Positions 27,901 to 34,719 of a stretch of 64,000 nt of DNA are shown here, one piece after another. Origin of the DNA: Cellvibrio sp. pealriver. GTDB taxonomy: Bacteria > Pseudomonadota > Gammaproteobacteria > Pseudomonadales > Cellvibrionaceae. Numbering within the stretch: the stretch's first letter is position 1; each line of letters starts with the position of its first letter. A model generated the notes under the pieces. That model did no database searches, was not told the origin of the DNA, and worked only from the letters and a program-made list of their open reading frames with translations. Position numbers and translations under genes: made by a program. The DNA is taken from contig NZ_KQ236688.1 of NCBI RefSeq assembly GCF_001183545.1, positions 3,236,395 through 3,300,394 on the forward strand. The letters run 5' to 3'.

Positions 27901-28141
27901 TGATATGATTTTTTAACCATAAAATCAAATTATTGGCTAATGATATTTGTTTTTGCAATCGCTCATCGCCAGAAGGAATCGAGTCAATTGCATAGGTCAT
28001 GACTTTGACTAAAAACCTTGATAGCCATATTGCTGCTTCGCTAGTCTCAAGTCTTCTCTCACCCACGTAAAAATTGTCCCTATCAAGATTCCGTTCTATC
28101 AACTGGGTGATTAGTTGTTCGTAGATACCTATCTGATTCAT
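24977..28141 (-). CDS. PLD-type nuclease / SF2 helicase / DUF3427 protein, candidate defence gene
   Basis: A 1054-residue multidomain protein. After an N-terminal region (1-130) comes a phospholipase-D-like nuclease domain with the HxK motif HAKSYLFIRNTG and GSSNLSHSAL (about 222-250). The superfamily-2 helicase follows, with Walker A ATGTGKT near 346, DEVH box VIDEVHH near 440, and motif VI QQLGRGLRL near 640. The C-terminal ~250 residues match the DUF3427 layout (YHDYALSDVLFHWQSQN). Such PLD-helicase fusions cluster with restriction and defence genes. A small XRE regulator lies 55 bp upstream. The gene is clearly AT-richer than its neighbours, suggesting acquisition. Enzymatic details are not known. 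Confidence 0.85.
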   Translation of the reverse strand: MNQIGIYEQLITQLIERNLDRDNFYVGERRLETSEAAIWLSRFLVKVMTYAIDSIPSGDERLQKQISLANNLILWLKNHINDDDFFDENLLVSESKILTAIFDKRNPIAADLEKYNANIFPLTGLTQSELFCGNNAGLSLESELKREIASSDEIYWLVSFIKWAGIRIFKKELEDFTRSGKQLKIITTSYMGATDAKAVEFLASLPNTEVKLSYNTQRERLHAKSYLFIRNTGFNTGYIGSSNLSHSALTTGLEWNLKITSQEIPHIIEKSLSTFRTYWQSNDFEVFDGEIDSKNKLTQALSEAKGFGAQQSNFHFDIKPFPHQVEILDLLDAERNLHDRHRNLVVAATGTGKTIISAFDFSRYYKKNPKAKFLFVAHRQEILIQALNAYRGVLRNNQFGELWVGSFQPERFNHLFASIQTLNNQLDSLPLSEDYYDYIVIDEVHHIAAQSYRGILQHFKPKILLGLTATPERHDGQNILDDFCGVIAAEIRLPEAINRRHLCPFQYFAIDDDTDLSQISWSQGRYDIAELTNLYTHNEQRVKRIIQSINEIITDVMNMKAIAFCVSKDHAEYMTKKFLLNKIPCEFLTSDNADERAIKQQKLRSGEINILCVVDIFNEGIDIPEVDTLLFLRPTESLTIFLQQLGRGLRLADEKQCCTVLDFVGNSRSEYDFTQKFRALVGKTNQSIEKEINNGFPHLPLGCRIELQEKTQEMILRNIRRAVLNRSRLTALINGFSSHTHLPFNLQNFLQINPNIDLEDLYSIKINKLGGWTLLANAVLPCNNKNVPDERLYRAYYRAINNHLLACTSISYLRFLRTLCQSNFQFDATNPIESRFALMCHYNFWGCAGSETSFSSLSESLTSLCNDQLQQELITVIDRLIARIHNNEQPLAENSDHPIKVHARYTREQILVGFGASTFEKASTSREGVLKLADQNIELLFVTLNKNEKRFSPTTMYHDYALSDVLFHWQSQNSARPDRGKGLEYVQHQESDLKIILFVREQAQDENDRTMGFVNFGVVKYLSHQGSQPMNITWKLETPMPSAMWHEAAKLAMA

Positions 28142-28196
28142 GTTAAATCTTCCGATGACTGAAAATGTAACGAGTATGTATTCTGTATCAAGAATA

Positions 28197-28409
28197 TTAG
28201 TCGGGCATTAGTTCTTTAGGTTTACAACCCAATGCACTAGCCAGTTGAAGCAAAATTAAGTATGAAGGATTGGCTATTCCTCGCTCCAACCGCGAAATAA
28301 AGGAGCGGTCAATATTAGCCATCAATGCCAACTGCTCTTGCGATAAATTAATTTGCTTCCTGATCGATTTGATAGTCACAGCGAGAGCCATTAATTCTTT
28401 GTTGCTCAT
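28197..28409 (-). CDS. Small XRE-family regulator (controller-type)
   Basis: A 70-residue protein consisting of one helix-turn-helix domain (LSQEQLALMANIDRSFISRL) and little else, ending ALGCKPKELMPD. Size and sequence resemble the controller (C) proteins of restriction-modification systems. It precedes the helicase-nuclease gene by 55 bp on the same strand and most likely sets the timing or level of its expression. Confidence 0.85.
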   Translation of the reverse strand: MSNKELMALAVTIKSIRKQINLSQEQLALMANIDRSFISRLERGIANPSYLILLQLASALGCKPKELMPD

Positions 28410-28651
28410 AATTTATCGATCCCTTAAAGAGAGAGTTTCATGAGGTAAGCATATAATCCTCAATACTACTTACAGTTGCAGAAACGCACAAGTTTGTATT
28501 GCAATCGGCTGGAAGGTATTGGTGATTTTGAAATGCGCATTAAAAGGCAAAACACGCCGCAATCTTAATGAGGTAATTCACACCGCTGCGAATTGGATTA
28601 TGTATGACTCTCCATCTGCAGAAATTGAAGGGAAAGTGTGACTTGTAGGAA
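28410..28651. other. Intergenic region upstream of the controller gene
   Basis: This stretch upstream of the XRE controller must contain its promoter. From about 28490 to 28640 two plus-strand frames stay open, one ending EGKV-stop near 28640, but neither has a start with a ribosome-binding site nor a recognisable product. It may be a gene remnant. Confidence 0.3.
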
Positions 28652-28754
28652 GTAGCCCGCATGGAGTCTAACGGAAGCGGGGTTGGTTTTATTAACGGCA
28701 ATTCAAACCAGAATCAAATATGCCCCGTATTTCGCTAGGCTCCATACGGGCTAC
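28652..28754. repeat. Palindromic intergenic repeat, copy A
   Basis: A 103-bp element with ~31-nt imperfect terminal inverted repeats: the left end reads GTAGCCCGCATGGAG and the right end is the complement of GTAGCCCGTATGGAG. The middle differs from copies C-E. It lies 9 bp beyond the stop of the XRE-membrane gene. Confidence 0.85.
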
Positions 28755-28763
28755 GTATTGGTT

Positions 28764-29417
28764 TTATTCGACATTATCTTTCGCATCTTCTATCGCTTGA
28801 ATCAGGTAATTGGGTTCGTCGGTACCGAGGCGGATAAATGAGCCGCCTTTCAACTCGATTTCAACTCCCAACAAACCCGAGACGTTGTAGATCCAGCCGG
28901 TGCCGTAGGCGTGGATGCCGAAGCCCATCCAGACAGGATTTTTTACTTTTTTGCATTGGCCAACTTCTTCCAGTGGCAAACTCTTTTTGAATAGGCCGGG
29001 GCCAAAATACCAACTGATTTCGCTTTCGTTGACTTCGATGGTCATAGAGCTGAACGCAATCGCGACAAGAGTGAGTACACCAAACAGAACGCCGATGCCA
29101 GCCGCAGGAAGCGCTACAGCAAGATCATTAATGGCCAATACCAATGCCGCAGCTATGGATATACCGGCAAGGGTAACAAAGCCCCATTGTTTATGTTTGT
29201 AAGCCTGACAAGCACCGTCGCGCCAGAACAATGTATCGGCTTCTACATTAAAAACGGCGGCGAGAGCTTTGATGGATTCTTGCGAGCCGCTGCCGCGCGC
29301 TTCCAATCGCTGAATGGTGCGCAGCCCAAGACCCGTCATTTCGGCAAGTTGTTCTTGCGACCATAAACGCTCGGTGCGGTATTTTCTAATCAGTGATGAT
29401 TTTGCTTTCATATCCAT
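28764..29417 (-). CDS. XRE-family regulator with membrane segments
   Basis: A 217-residue protein with an N-terminal helix-turn-helix (residues 8-60; WSQEQLAEMTGLGLRTIQRL) joined to two or three hydrophobic segments (about 75-125) and a C-terminal soluble region resembling a PH-like/SHOCT-neighbour fold (EVNESEISWYFGPGLFKKSL). This suggests a membrane-anchored transcription factor or one that senses the membrane. Its target is unknown. Start is ATG 29417, with ATG 29411 (MKAKSSL) possible. Repeats A and B flank the gene on both sides. Confidence 0.82.
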   Translation of the reverse strand: MDMKAKSSLIRKYRTERLWSQEQLAEMTGLGLRTIQRLEARGSGSQESIKALAAVFNVEADTLFWRDGACQAYKHKQWGFVTLAGISIAAALVLAINDLAVALPAAGIGVLFGVLTLVAIAFSSMTIEVNESEISWYFGPGLFKKSLPLEEVGQCKKVKNPVWMGFGIHAYGTGWIYNVSGLLGVEIELKGGSFIRLGTDEPNYLIQAIEDAKDNVE

Positions 29418-29540
29418 CTTTCATTACTCCAGGTACATTGATCCAAGTGAATCGATGTGGAGCAAATTACCTGAAGATTTGTTAATTAAGTGACGCCACC
29501 TACCTGCCAATCGCCCGCCACACCAGTAAACATAAGGGTT

Positions 29541-29640
29541 TTAGCATGGAGCCTAGCGGAATACGGGGTTGATTGCATTAATGATAATGTTAAAACAAAA
29601 TCAAAAACTTCCGCATTCCGTTTCACTCCATACGGGCTAC
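29541..29640. repeat. Palindromic intergenic repeat, copy B
   Basis: A ~100-bp element with inner left arm ATGGAGCCTAGCGGAATACG and right end CTCCATACGGGCTAC. The outer left end is degenerate (TTAGC in place of GTAGCCCGC). The central part resembles copy A, not C-E. It occupies the 314-bp gap before the DUF1330 gene, in which I see no other gene. Confidence 0.8.
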
Positions 29641-29731
29641 GCTCGTGAAATTCCAAACATCGGCTAATTGCCGGTTTAAGTTGCGTCTACTGCTATGATT
29701 CCGTGACATACAAACCGCAGGAGCTTCAAAA

Positions 29732-30013
29732 ATGCCCGCCTACATCACCGTCAATTTCACTCCGACCGATAAGGAGAAGCTACAACAATACATCTCCGCA
29801 GTACCGGCTACACTGGCCAAGTACAACGGTGAATATCTGGCCAGAGGCGTGTTCGAAACGCTGTCCGGCAATATCGATTATGAGATGCAGGTCATCCTCG
29901 CATTTCCTACCAGAGAACAGGCAACGGGCTGGTATTATTCACCGGATTATCAGACATTGATTCCGCTGCGCGATGCCGGTATGCGCGCGCAATTCCAATT
30001 GCTCAGTACATAA
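29732..30013 (+). CDS. DUF1330-family small protein
   Basis: A 93-residue single-domain protein with the ferredoxin-like dimeric alpha/beta fold of DUF1330. Recognisable are the opening AYITVNFTPTDKEKLQQYIS, the GGEYLARG-like YNGEYLARGVFETLSG and the end SPDYQTLIPLRDAGMRAQF. The family has no firmly established function. It is 26 bp upstream of the nucleotidyltransferase gene on the same strand and could be co-transcribed. Confidence 0.88.
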   Translation: MPAYITVNFTPTDKEKLQQYISAVPATLAKYNGEYLARGVFETLSGNIDYEMQVILAFPTREQATGWYYSPDYQTLIPLRDAGMRAQFQLLST

Positions 30014-30039
30014 CGCTGGCAACCAAACCTTAGTCCTTG

Positions 30040-30828
30040 ATGAATAAATTTATGATCCCCGCTCACATCCACACCGAAATCCTGAAACGTATCAAAGCCG
30101 CCGAACAAGAACACAACGTAAAAGTGTTATACGCGATTGAATCCGGCAGTCGCGCCTGGGGCTTTGCGTCGCCTAATAGTGATTACGATGTACGGTTTAT
30201 TTATGCGCATCCGCGCGATTGGTATTTGACGATTGATGTAGAAGACAAGCGCGATGTAATTGAATACCCGATTGTGGATGAGATTGATATTAACGGTTGG
30301 GATATTCGCAAAGCGTTAAAACTGTTGTGGCGATCTAACCCCGGTATTGTAGAGTGGTTGCAGTCGCCTATTGTTTATATTGATGATGGTTTATTTGCAC
30401 CTGCGGCGCGTGCACTGTTGCCTGAAATTTATTCACCTGCGAAGGGGATGTATCATTATCGCAGTATGGCAAAAACGAATTATCGCGGTTACCTCAAAGA
30501 AGATATTGTTCCTCTCAAAAAATACTTTTATGTATTGCGTCCATTACTCTCAATTATGTGGCTTGAGAAATTTCAAAATCCCGCGCCAATTGAATTTCAC
30601 CTGTTGCGTGAATTATTAACCGAGTTCCCGCAGGTAAATGAAGAAATTGAATTGTTATTAGAACGCAAAAAACAAAGTCTGGAAAAAGAATTGGCACCTG
30701 CGATTCCTGTGCTTAACCAATTTATAGAAAGCTTGCTGGAGTATTACGAGGGGCATAAACCCATTGAAGTTGATACCGAACGGGATATTGAACGGTTAAA
30801 TCAATTATTCAAACGGTACATGATGTAA
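30040..30828 (+). CDS. Predicted nucleotidyltransferase (COG3541 / RlaP-like)
   Basis: A 262-residue protein with the polymerase-beta type nucleotidyltransferase signature GSRAWGFASPNSDYDVRFIY near residue 36: the GS motif and the D-x-D pair that binds the metal-nucleotide. The rest is helical and matches the family containing Bacillus YcgL and the RNA-ligase-associated RlaP. Substrate unknown; RNA repair or nucleotide transfer to a protein are both conceivable. The ATG at 30040 is preferred to the TTG at 30037. Repeat copy C begins inside its stop codon. Confidence 0.85.
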   Translation: MNKFMIPAHIHTEILKRIKAAEQEHNVKVLYAIESGSRAWGFASPNSDYDVRFIYAHPRDWYLTIDVEDKRDVIEYPIVDEIDINGWDIRKALKLLWRSNPGIVEWLQSPIVYIDDGLFAPAARALLPEIYSPAKGMYHYRSMAKTNYRGYLKEDIVPLKKYFYVLRPLLSIMWLEKFQNPAPIEFHLLRELLTEFPQVNEEIELLLERKKQSLEKELAPAIPVLNQFIESLLEYYEGHKPIEVDTERDIERLNQLFKRYMM

Positions 30829-30931
30829 CCCGCATGGAGCCCAACGGAATGCGAGACTTGTCTTTTTTGAGGACGGAATAAAAGGGCAACCTCAAAAGCT
30901 CCCTTATTTCGCTAGGCTCCATACGGGCTAC
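30825..30931. repeat. Palindromic intergenic repeat, copy C
   Basis: A 107-bp element from GTAACCCGCATGGAGC to CTCCATACGGGCTAC. Its first bases supply the TAA stop of the nucleotidyltransferase gene, and it ends 3 bp before the stop of the convergent lipoprotein gene. The middle (TGTCTTTTTTGAGGACGGAA) is shared with copies D and E. Confidence 0.87.
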
Positions 30932-30934
30932 TGT

Positions 30935-31612
30935 TTAAAGGTTACAGATATCTTCTGGAACTTGCGTGAGCACGTTAGAAGAAATTTCCTTTCCTGTAGA
31001 TATATCGATCTTCTTAATAAAATTTGAATCTTTTTCTTGCGCTATAGCATGGAGCTTGCCATTGCACATTTTTGGAGTGTGAGTCTGCCAAACAAAATCT
31101 TGCTGCCATTGATTTTTTAGGGATTTACAACCGCTTTGTCTTACAACCGATTTTGCTAATGCAGCTGGATAGCAAACAATTAGATTGGTGTTGTTATCTG
31201 AGTACACCACTTGTGAATCGGGCGGGAATGTTAACTCGGTTAAATGCCAATCGTTGTTTTCCATTTTATACACTTCTCCATCCATGCTTACTGAATGGAT
31301 ATTTTTTTGGTATACAAAAATATCGTTTTGAATGCTTTCAAATGGCCAATATTTAATAGAGGAAAGATCACTGCTAATCTTTGCAATATATGGATAGTTT
31401 GCTCCTTCTTTGTCTATCTTGAAACCTGCGAGATAAGCATTCCCCTCATAATTTAGGGCATCGTAAATACCTTGAATTTCCAATTGAATTTTTTTGCCAT
31501 CGGCACTGGTAACTAAACCATCTTCTCGCCAAGCTAGGGATACATCAGCATTCGTTTTGCATGCTGTTAAAAGAAATAGTGCTAATGCACCAAGAAATTT
31601 ATATTGTTTCAT
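30935..31612 (-). CDS. Lipoprotein of unknown function
   Basis: A 225-residue protein I do not recognise. The N-terminus MKQYKFLGALALFLLTACKT is a lipoprotein signal with the lipobox LTAC, so the mature protein is anchored to a membrane by Cys18. The rest looks beta-rich, with repeated YxxKI strand patterns (PYIAKISSDLSSIKYW, KKIDISTGKEI) like a small propeller. A 45-codon ORF with a good ribosome-binding site precedes it by 54 bp. Base composition is AT-rich like the rest of this region. Confidence 0.75.
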   Translation of the reverse strand: MKQYKFLGALALFLLTACKTNADVSLAWREDGLVTSADGKKIQLEIQGIYDALNYEGNAYLAGFKIDKEGANYPYIAKISSDLSSIKYWPFESIQNDIFVYQKNIHSVSMDGEVYKMENNDWHLTELTFPPDSQVVYSDNNTNLIVCYPAALAKSVVRQSGCKSLKNQWQQDFVWQTHTPKMCNGKLHAIAQEKDSNFIKKIDISTGKEISSNVLTQVPEDICNL

Positions 31613-31666
31613 TGTATTTGCGCACCACGAATGTTGTTTTTGGTTTAAAGCCGCCCATGCTCATAA

Positions 31667-31804
31667 TTACATCTCTGCCGCACAGATTAATAGTGGATCA
31701 CTGCCTAGTGACGATGGCCCACCCCACGCCTCATAGCGAGCGAAAAATACATTTCCTTTTTTTAGGAAGAGCAAATTCTGTCCTGGGAAAAAATGCAGTT
31801 CCAT
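31667..31804 (-). CDS. Possible small ORF (45 aa) upstream of the lipoprotein
   Basis: ATG 31804 is preceded by AAGGA at 7-nt spacing, which is better than the site of the lipoprotein gene itself. The product (starts MELHFFPGQNLLFLKK, ends LLICAAEM) resembles nothing I know. A further 21-codon frame starts 3 nt after its stop at 31664 and overlaps the lipoprotein start, which could couple translation. It may be a short gene or a remnant. Confidence 0.4.
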   Translation of the reverse strand: MELHFFPGQNLLFLKKGNVFFARYEAWGGPSSLGSDPLLICAAEM

Positions 31805-31936
31805 TGAGCTGTCCTTAATTTTGTTCCAAATTAGATGAACACAAAATGTAACAACCGAGGTAAAAAAATACATTCGTTTTTAGGCAGCGTTTTTAATATA
31901 CGCTATGGGCATCACATATAATGTCATTTAAGTTGC

Positions 31937-32043
31937 GTAATCCGCATGGAGCTAAACAGAATGCGGGGTTTGTCTTTTTTGAGGACGGAATAAAAGGGCA
32001 ACATCAAAAGCTCCCGTATTTCGCTAGGCTCCATACGGGCTAC
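31937..32043. repeat. Palindromic intergenic repeat, copy D
   Basis: A 107-bp element nearly identical to copy C over its right two thirds (GGACGGAATAAAAGGGCAAC, CTCCATACGGGCTAC). The left arm reads GTAATCCGCATGGAG. It lies upstream of the second hipBA operon. Confidence 0.87.
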
Positions 32044-32135
32044 CAATCATCATGGGGTTACATCACCAACACCCCTCCCATCACCAACAGCAATCGCTAA
32101 ACCCTGCTTTACTTGCTACAAAATGAGCACTATAG

Positions 32136-32160
32136 TTACCATATAAGGCCTATTTGGTAA
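32136..32160. promoter_or_regulatory. Operator-like palindrome before the second hipBA
   Basis: A 25-bp near-perfect palindrome running from TTACCATATAAGG to GGTAA, centred on GGCC, ends 5 bp before the antitoxin start codon. It contains TATAAG, a possible -10 box. Position and symmetry fit autorepression by the HipB-like antitoxin. The sequence is unrelated to the first hipBA operators. Confidence 0.65.
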
Positions 32161-32165
32161 TTATT

Positions 32166-32483
32166 ATGCCCAAAGACGACTCCAGCCAATCACGTACTGC
32201 CATTGTTTTTCCCCGTAACCAGAAGGTCTTGGCGCAGCTTGGGGAGAACATCAAGCTTGCGCGCAAACGGCGAAACTACACTCAGGCACTGATTTCCGAG
32301 CGCACCGGGTTGAGCCGTTTAACTATTCGCAAAATTGAAAACGGGGATGCAACTGTTTCCCTTGGCCACTATGTGGCGGTGCTGGGTGTGCTCGGTTTGG
32401 TGGATGATTTGCTCAAGGTGGCGAGTGACGATGCGCTTGGGCGTAAATTGCAGGATATAAAACTGATTGGAAAATCAACATGA
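32166..32483 (+). CDS. HipB-type antitoxin (XRE), second system
   Basis: A 105-residue DNA-binding antitoxin with a helix-turn-helix domain (TQALISERTGLSRLTIRKIE) preceded by a ~25-residue leader and followed by a short helical tail. It is not closely similar to the first HipB. The ATG at 32166 is preferred to the TTG at 32154. Its stop overlaps the toxin start (ATGA at 32480-32483), the usual coupling of toxin and antitoxin. Confidence 0.9.
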   Translation: MPKDDSSQSRTAIVFPRNQKVLAQLGENIKLARKRRNYTQALISERTGLSRLTIRKIENGDATVSLGHYVAVLGVLGLVDDLLKVASDDALGRKLQDIKLIGKST

Positions 32484-33715
32484 ATACGGAAGTTTATGTG
32501 TTTGCTGATTGGGAAGAATTTGCTGAGCCAACGTTAGTTGGTAGCTTGCGTTCAACAGTCAATAAAAATAAAGAGCATTTCAGTTTTACTTACGATGAGA
32601 CTTGGCTGCGGTCTTCATTCGCGCAAAAAATTGATCCTGATTTACATCTTTATTCCGGTGAGCAACACAGCACTGACTCCAATAATTTCAGAATTTTTTT
32701 AGATTCATGCCCGGATCGCTGGGGTCGGCTGCTGATGAAGCGGCGCGAAAATTATATCGCCCGACAAGAAAATCGCCGCCCGCAGGTGCTTCATGAAATT
32801 GATTATTTGCTTGGCGTTCATGATCTTTATCGCCAAGGCGCTTTACGTTTCAAACGCGAATTAACAGGCGAATTTCTTGATAACGACCAGCGCTTGGCAG
32901 CGCCGCCCATGTCCTCCCTTAAAGAACTTGAATACGCAGCGCAACAAGTGGAAGACAGTAATAGTGAAGACCCTGACTATTTAAAATGGCTGTACATGCT
33001 TATGTCTCCAGGTTCCTCCCTTGGCGGCGCACGACCCAAAGCCTCGGTTATTGATGATGCAAAACATTTATGGATAGCGAAATTTCCAAGCCGTTATGAT
33101 GATTACGATATAGGTGCGTGGGAATATCTTGCCCATCAACTCGCGCTGAATGCTGGCATTCATATGGCTCCCTGCCGCATAGAAAAATTTAATAGTCATC
33201 ACCATACGTTTTTAACAAAACGTTTTGATCGTACGGAAAAAAACCGTTTGCATTTCACCTCCGCTATGACCCAACTCGGCTATTACGATGGCGAACACGA
33301 TGCAAGTTATTTGGAATTAGCCCAATTCCTCACCGAACAAGGTTCCAATACCAAACCGGATTTGGAGCAATTATGGCGGCGCATCATTTTTAATATTGCT
33401 ATTTCAAATACCGATGACCATTTACGCAACCATGGCTTTATTTATCACCATGGAGGCTGGATTCTTTCACCGGCATATGATGTAAACCCGGTAACTCCTG
33501 CTAGCGGATTACATTTAAATATCACCGACGATGACAATCGTCTGGATTATGACTTGGCGATGAGTGTTATCGACTTTTTTCAATTAAGAAAAAGTACTGC
33601 AGAAAAAATCAAAACTGACGTATTAACCAGTGTCAGTCAATGGAAAACAACAGCTACCGCTATTGGCATTAGTCGAGGAGAGCAACAGCTTCTTTCTGCT
33701 GCATTTAATGTTTAA
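32480..33715 (+). CDS. HipA-family kinase toxin, second system
   Basis: A 411-residue HipA-like kinase. The glycine-rich loop is SSLGGARPKASV, the ATP-lysine is in LWIAKFPSRYDDYD, the catalytic loop is SNTDDHLRNHGFIY and the metal-site Asp is in LSPAYDVNP. The N-terminal domain is clearly different from that of the other HipA in the window, placing it in another subfamily (the one with ADWEEFAEPTLVG starts). The cellular target is unknown. It is followed at 33725 by repeat copy E. Confidence 0.9.
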   Translation: MNTEVYVFADWEEFAEPTLVGSLRSTVNKNKEHFSFTYDETWLRSSFAQKIDPDLHLYSGEQHSTDSNNFRIFLDSCPDRWGRLLMKRRENYIARQENRRPQVLHEIDYLLGVHDLYRQGALRFKRELTGEFLDNDQRLAAPPMSSLKELEYAAQQVEDSNSEDPDYLKWLYMLMSPGSSLGGARPKASVIDDAKHLWIAKFPSRYDDYDIGAWEYLAHQLALNAGIHMAPCRIEKFNSHHHTFLTKRFDRTEKNRLHFTSAMTQLGYYDGEHDASYLELAQFLTEQGSNTKPDLEQLWRRIIFNIAISNTDDHLRNHGFIYHHGGWILSPAYDVNPVTPASGLHLNITDDDNRLDYDLAMSVIDFFQLRKSTAEKIKTDVLTSVSQWKTTATAIGISRGEQQLLSAAFNV

Positions 33716-33724
33716 AGACATAGA

Positions 33725-33855
33725 GTAGTCCGCATGGAGCCTAGCGGAATGCGGGGTTATGGGATCCAACGGAATACGGAGTTTGTCTTTTTTGAGGGCG
33801 GCATAGAAAAGCAAAATCAATAGCCCCGTATTCCGTTACACTCCATACGGGTCAC
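33725..33855. repeat. Palindromic intergenic repeat, copy E (with internal duplication)
   Basis: A 131-bp element, longer than the others because the left arm is duplicated: ATGGAGCCTAGCGGAATGCG is followed directly by ATGGGATCCAACGGAATACG. The middle matches copies C and D, and the right end reads CTCCATACGGGTCAC. It sits between the second hipA and the HAD gene. Confidence 0.85.
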
Positions 33856-33881
33856 GAATTATTCTCTATTTGGAGTTTTGC

Positions 33882-34697
33882 ATGTTTGAGCAGTCATCAG
33901 CTCCCAACACATTTGTATTTGATATGGATGGCACTCTGTTAAATGAGCACCATGAACTTTCGCCATTAACGATTAGTGCGCTGAATGCACTGCGCGAGCG
34001 CGGTCACCGGTTGGTGATTGCGACGGGGCGGCACTACAAGGATATTCGTGCATATTTAACGCAATTGGGTGGCGGTATTGCGGCAATTACCTGCAACGGG
34101 GCGATGATCCATAACGCAGAAGGTGAGTTAATCCGGCGTGCGTGTTTACCATTGATTGTTAATGAAACGCTGTTGCCTTTGGGTGAAGCAGCGGGTGTTC
34201 ATTTAAATATGTATACCGATGTCGAGTGGTTGGTGAATGCGCCCTGTGAATCTATGTTGGATGCGCACGCAGAATCACAATTTTTTTATCGCCAAATTCC
34301 ATTGCAGGAAATGATCATCACGCCCGCATTAAAGATTTTGTTTTACGGGGAAAACGCCAAACTGCAACAACTGAAAGTACAAATTGAACACGCACTTCCG
34401 TTGCCAATCCATTTGACCTTTTCCGACGATTATTATTTGGAGGCCATGCCGCAACATATTTCCAAGGGCAATGCACTTAAAACCCTGGCGATGTATTTGA
34501 ATTTCTCGCTGACCAATAGCATGGCCTTTGGCGATGGATTTAATGACGTGGAATTATTTGGTGCGGTTAGCCACGCAGTGGTGATGGGCAACGCGAGTGA
34601 AAAATTGAAAAACTTATTCCCTCACGCCCATCGCGCGTTATCACATACTGAAGATGGTGTGGCGCGCTTTTTGTTTGAGCATGTACTGCAGGGCTAG
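33882..34697 (+). CDS. HAD-superfamily phosphatase, Cof type
   Basis: A 271-residue cytoplasmic hydrolase. Motif I is FVFDMDGTLL (nucleophile D14), motif II is the Ser/Thr in VIATGRHYKD, motif III is the Lys in ISKGNAL and motif IV is FGDGFNDVELF. The Cof/YbjI-type cap domain is inserted between motifs II and III. Members dephosphorylate sugar phosphates or similar metabolites; the substrate here is unknown. The ATG at 33882 has TTTGGAG 8 nt upstream. It converges with the sensor kinase gene, with 22 bp between stops. Confidence 0.92.
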   Translation: MFEQSSAPNTFVFDMDGTLLNEHHELSPLTISALNALRERGHRLVIATGRHYKDIRAYLTQLGGGIAAITCNGAMIHNAEGELIRRACLPLIVNETLLPLGEAAGVHLNMYTDVEWLVNAPCESMLDAHAESQFFYRQIPLQEMIITPALKILFYGENAKLQQLKVQIEHALPLPIHLTFSDDYYLEAMPQHISKGNALKTLAMYLNFSLTNSMAFGDGFNDVELFGAVSHAVVMGNASEKLKNLFPHAHRALSHTEDGVARFLFEHVLQG

Positions 34698-34719
34698 TAA
34701 TTTATCTTGCGCGAATAAT

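Noticed and set aside
28490..28640. Open frames upstream of the XRE controller suggesting a small gene
   Set aside because: Two frames are open but neither has a start with a ribosome-binding site or a recognisable product; kept only as a possible remnant.
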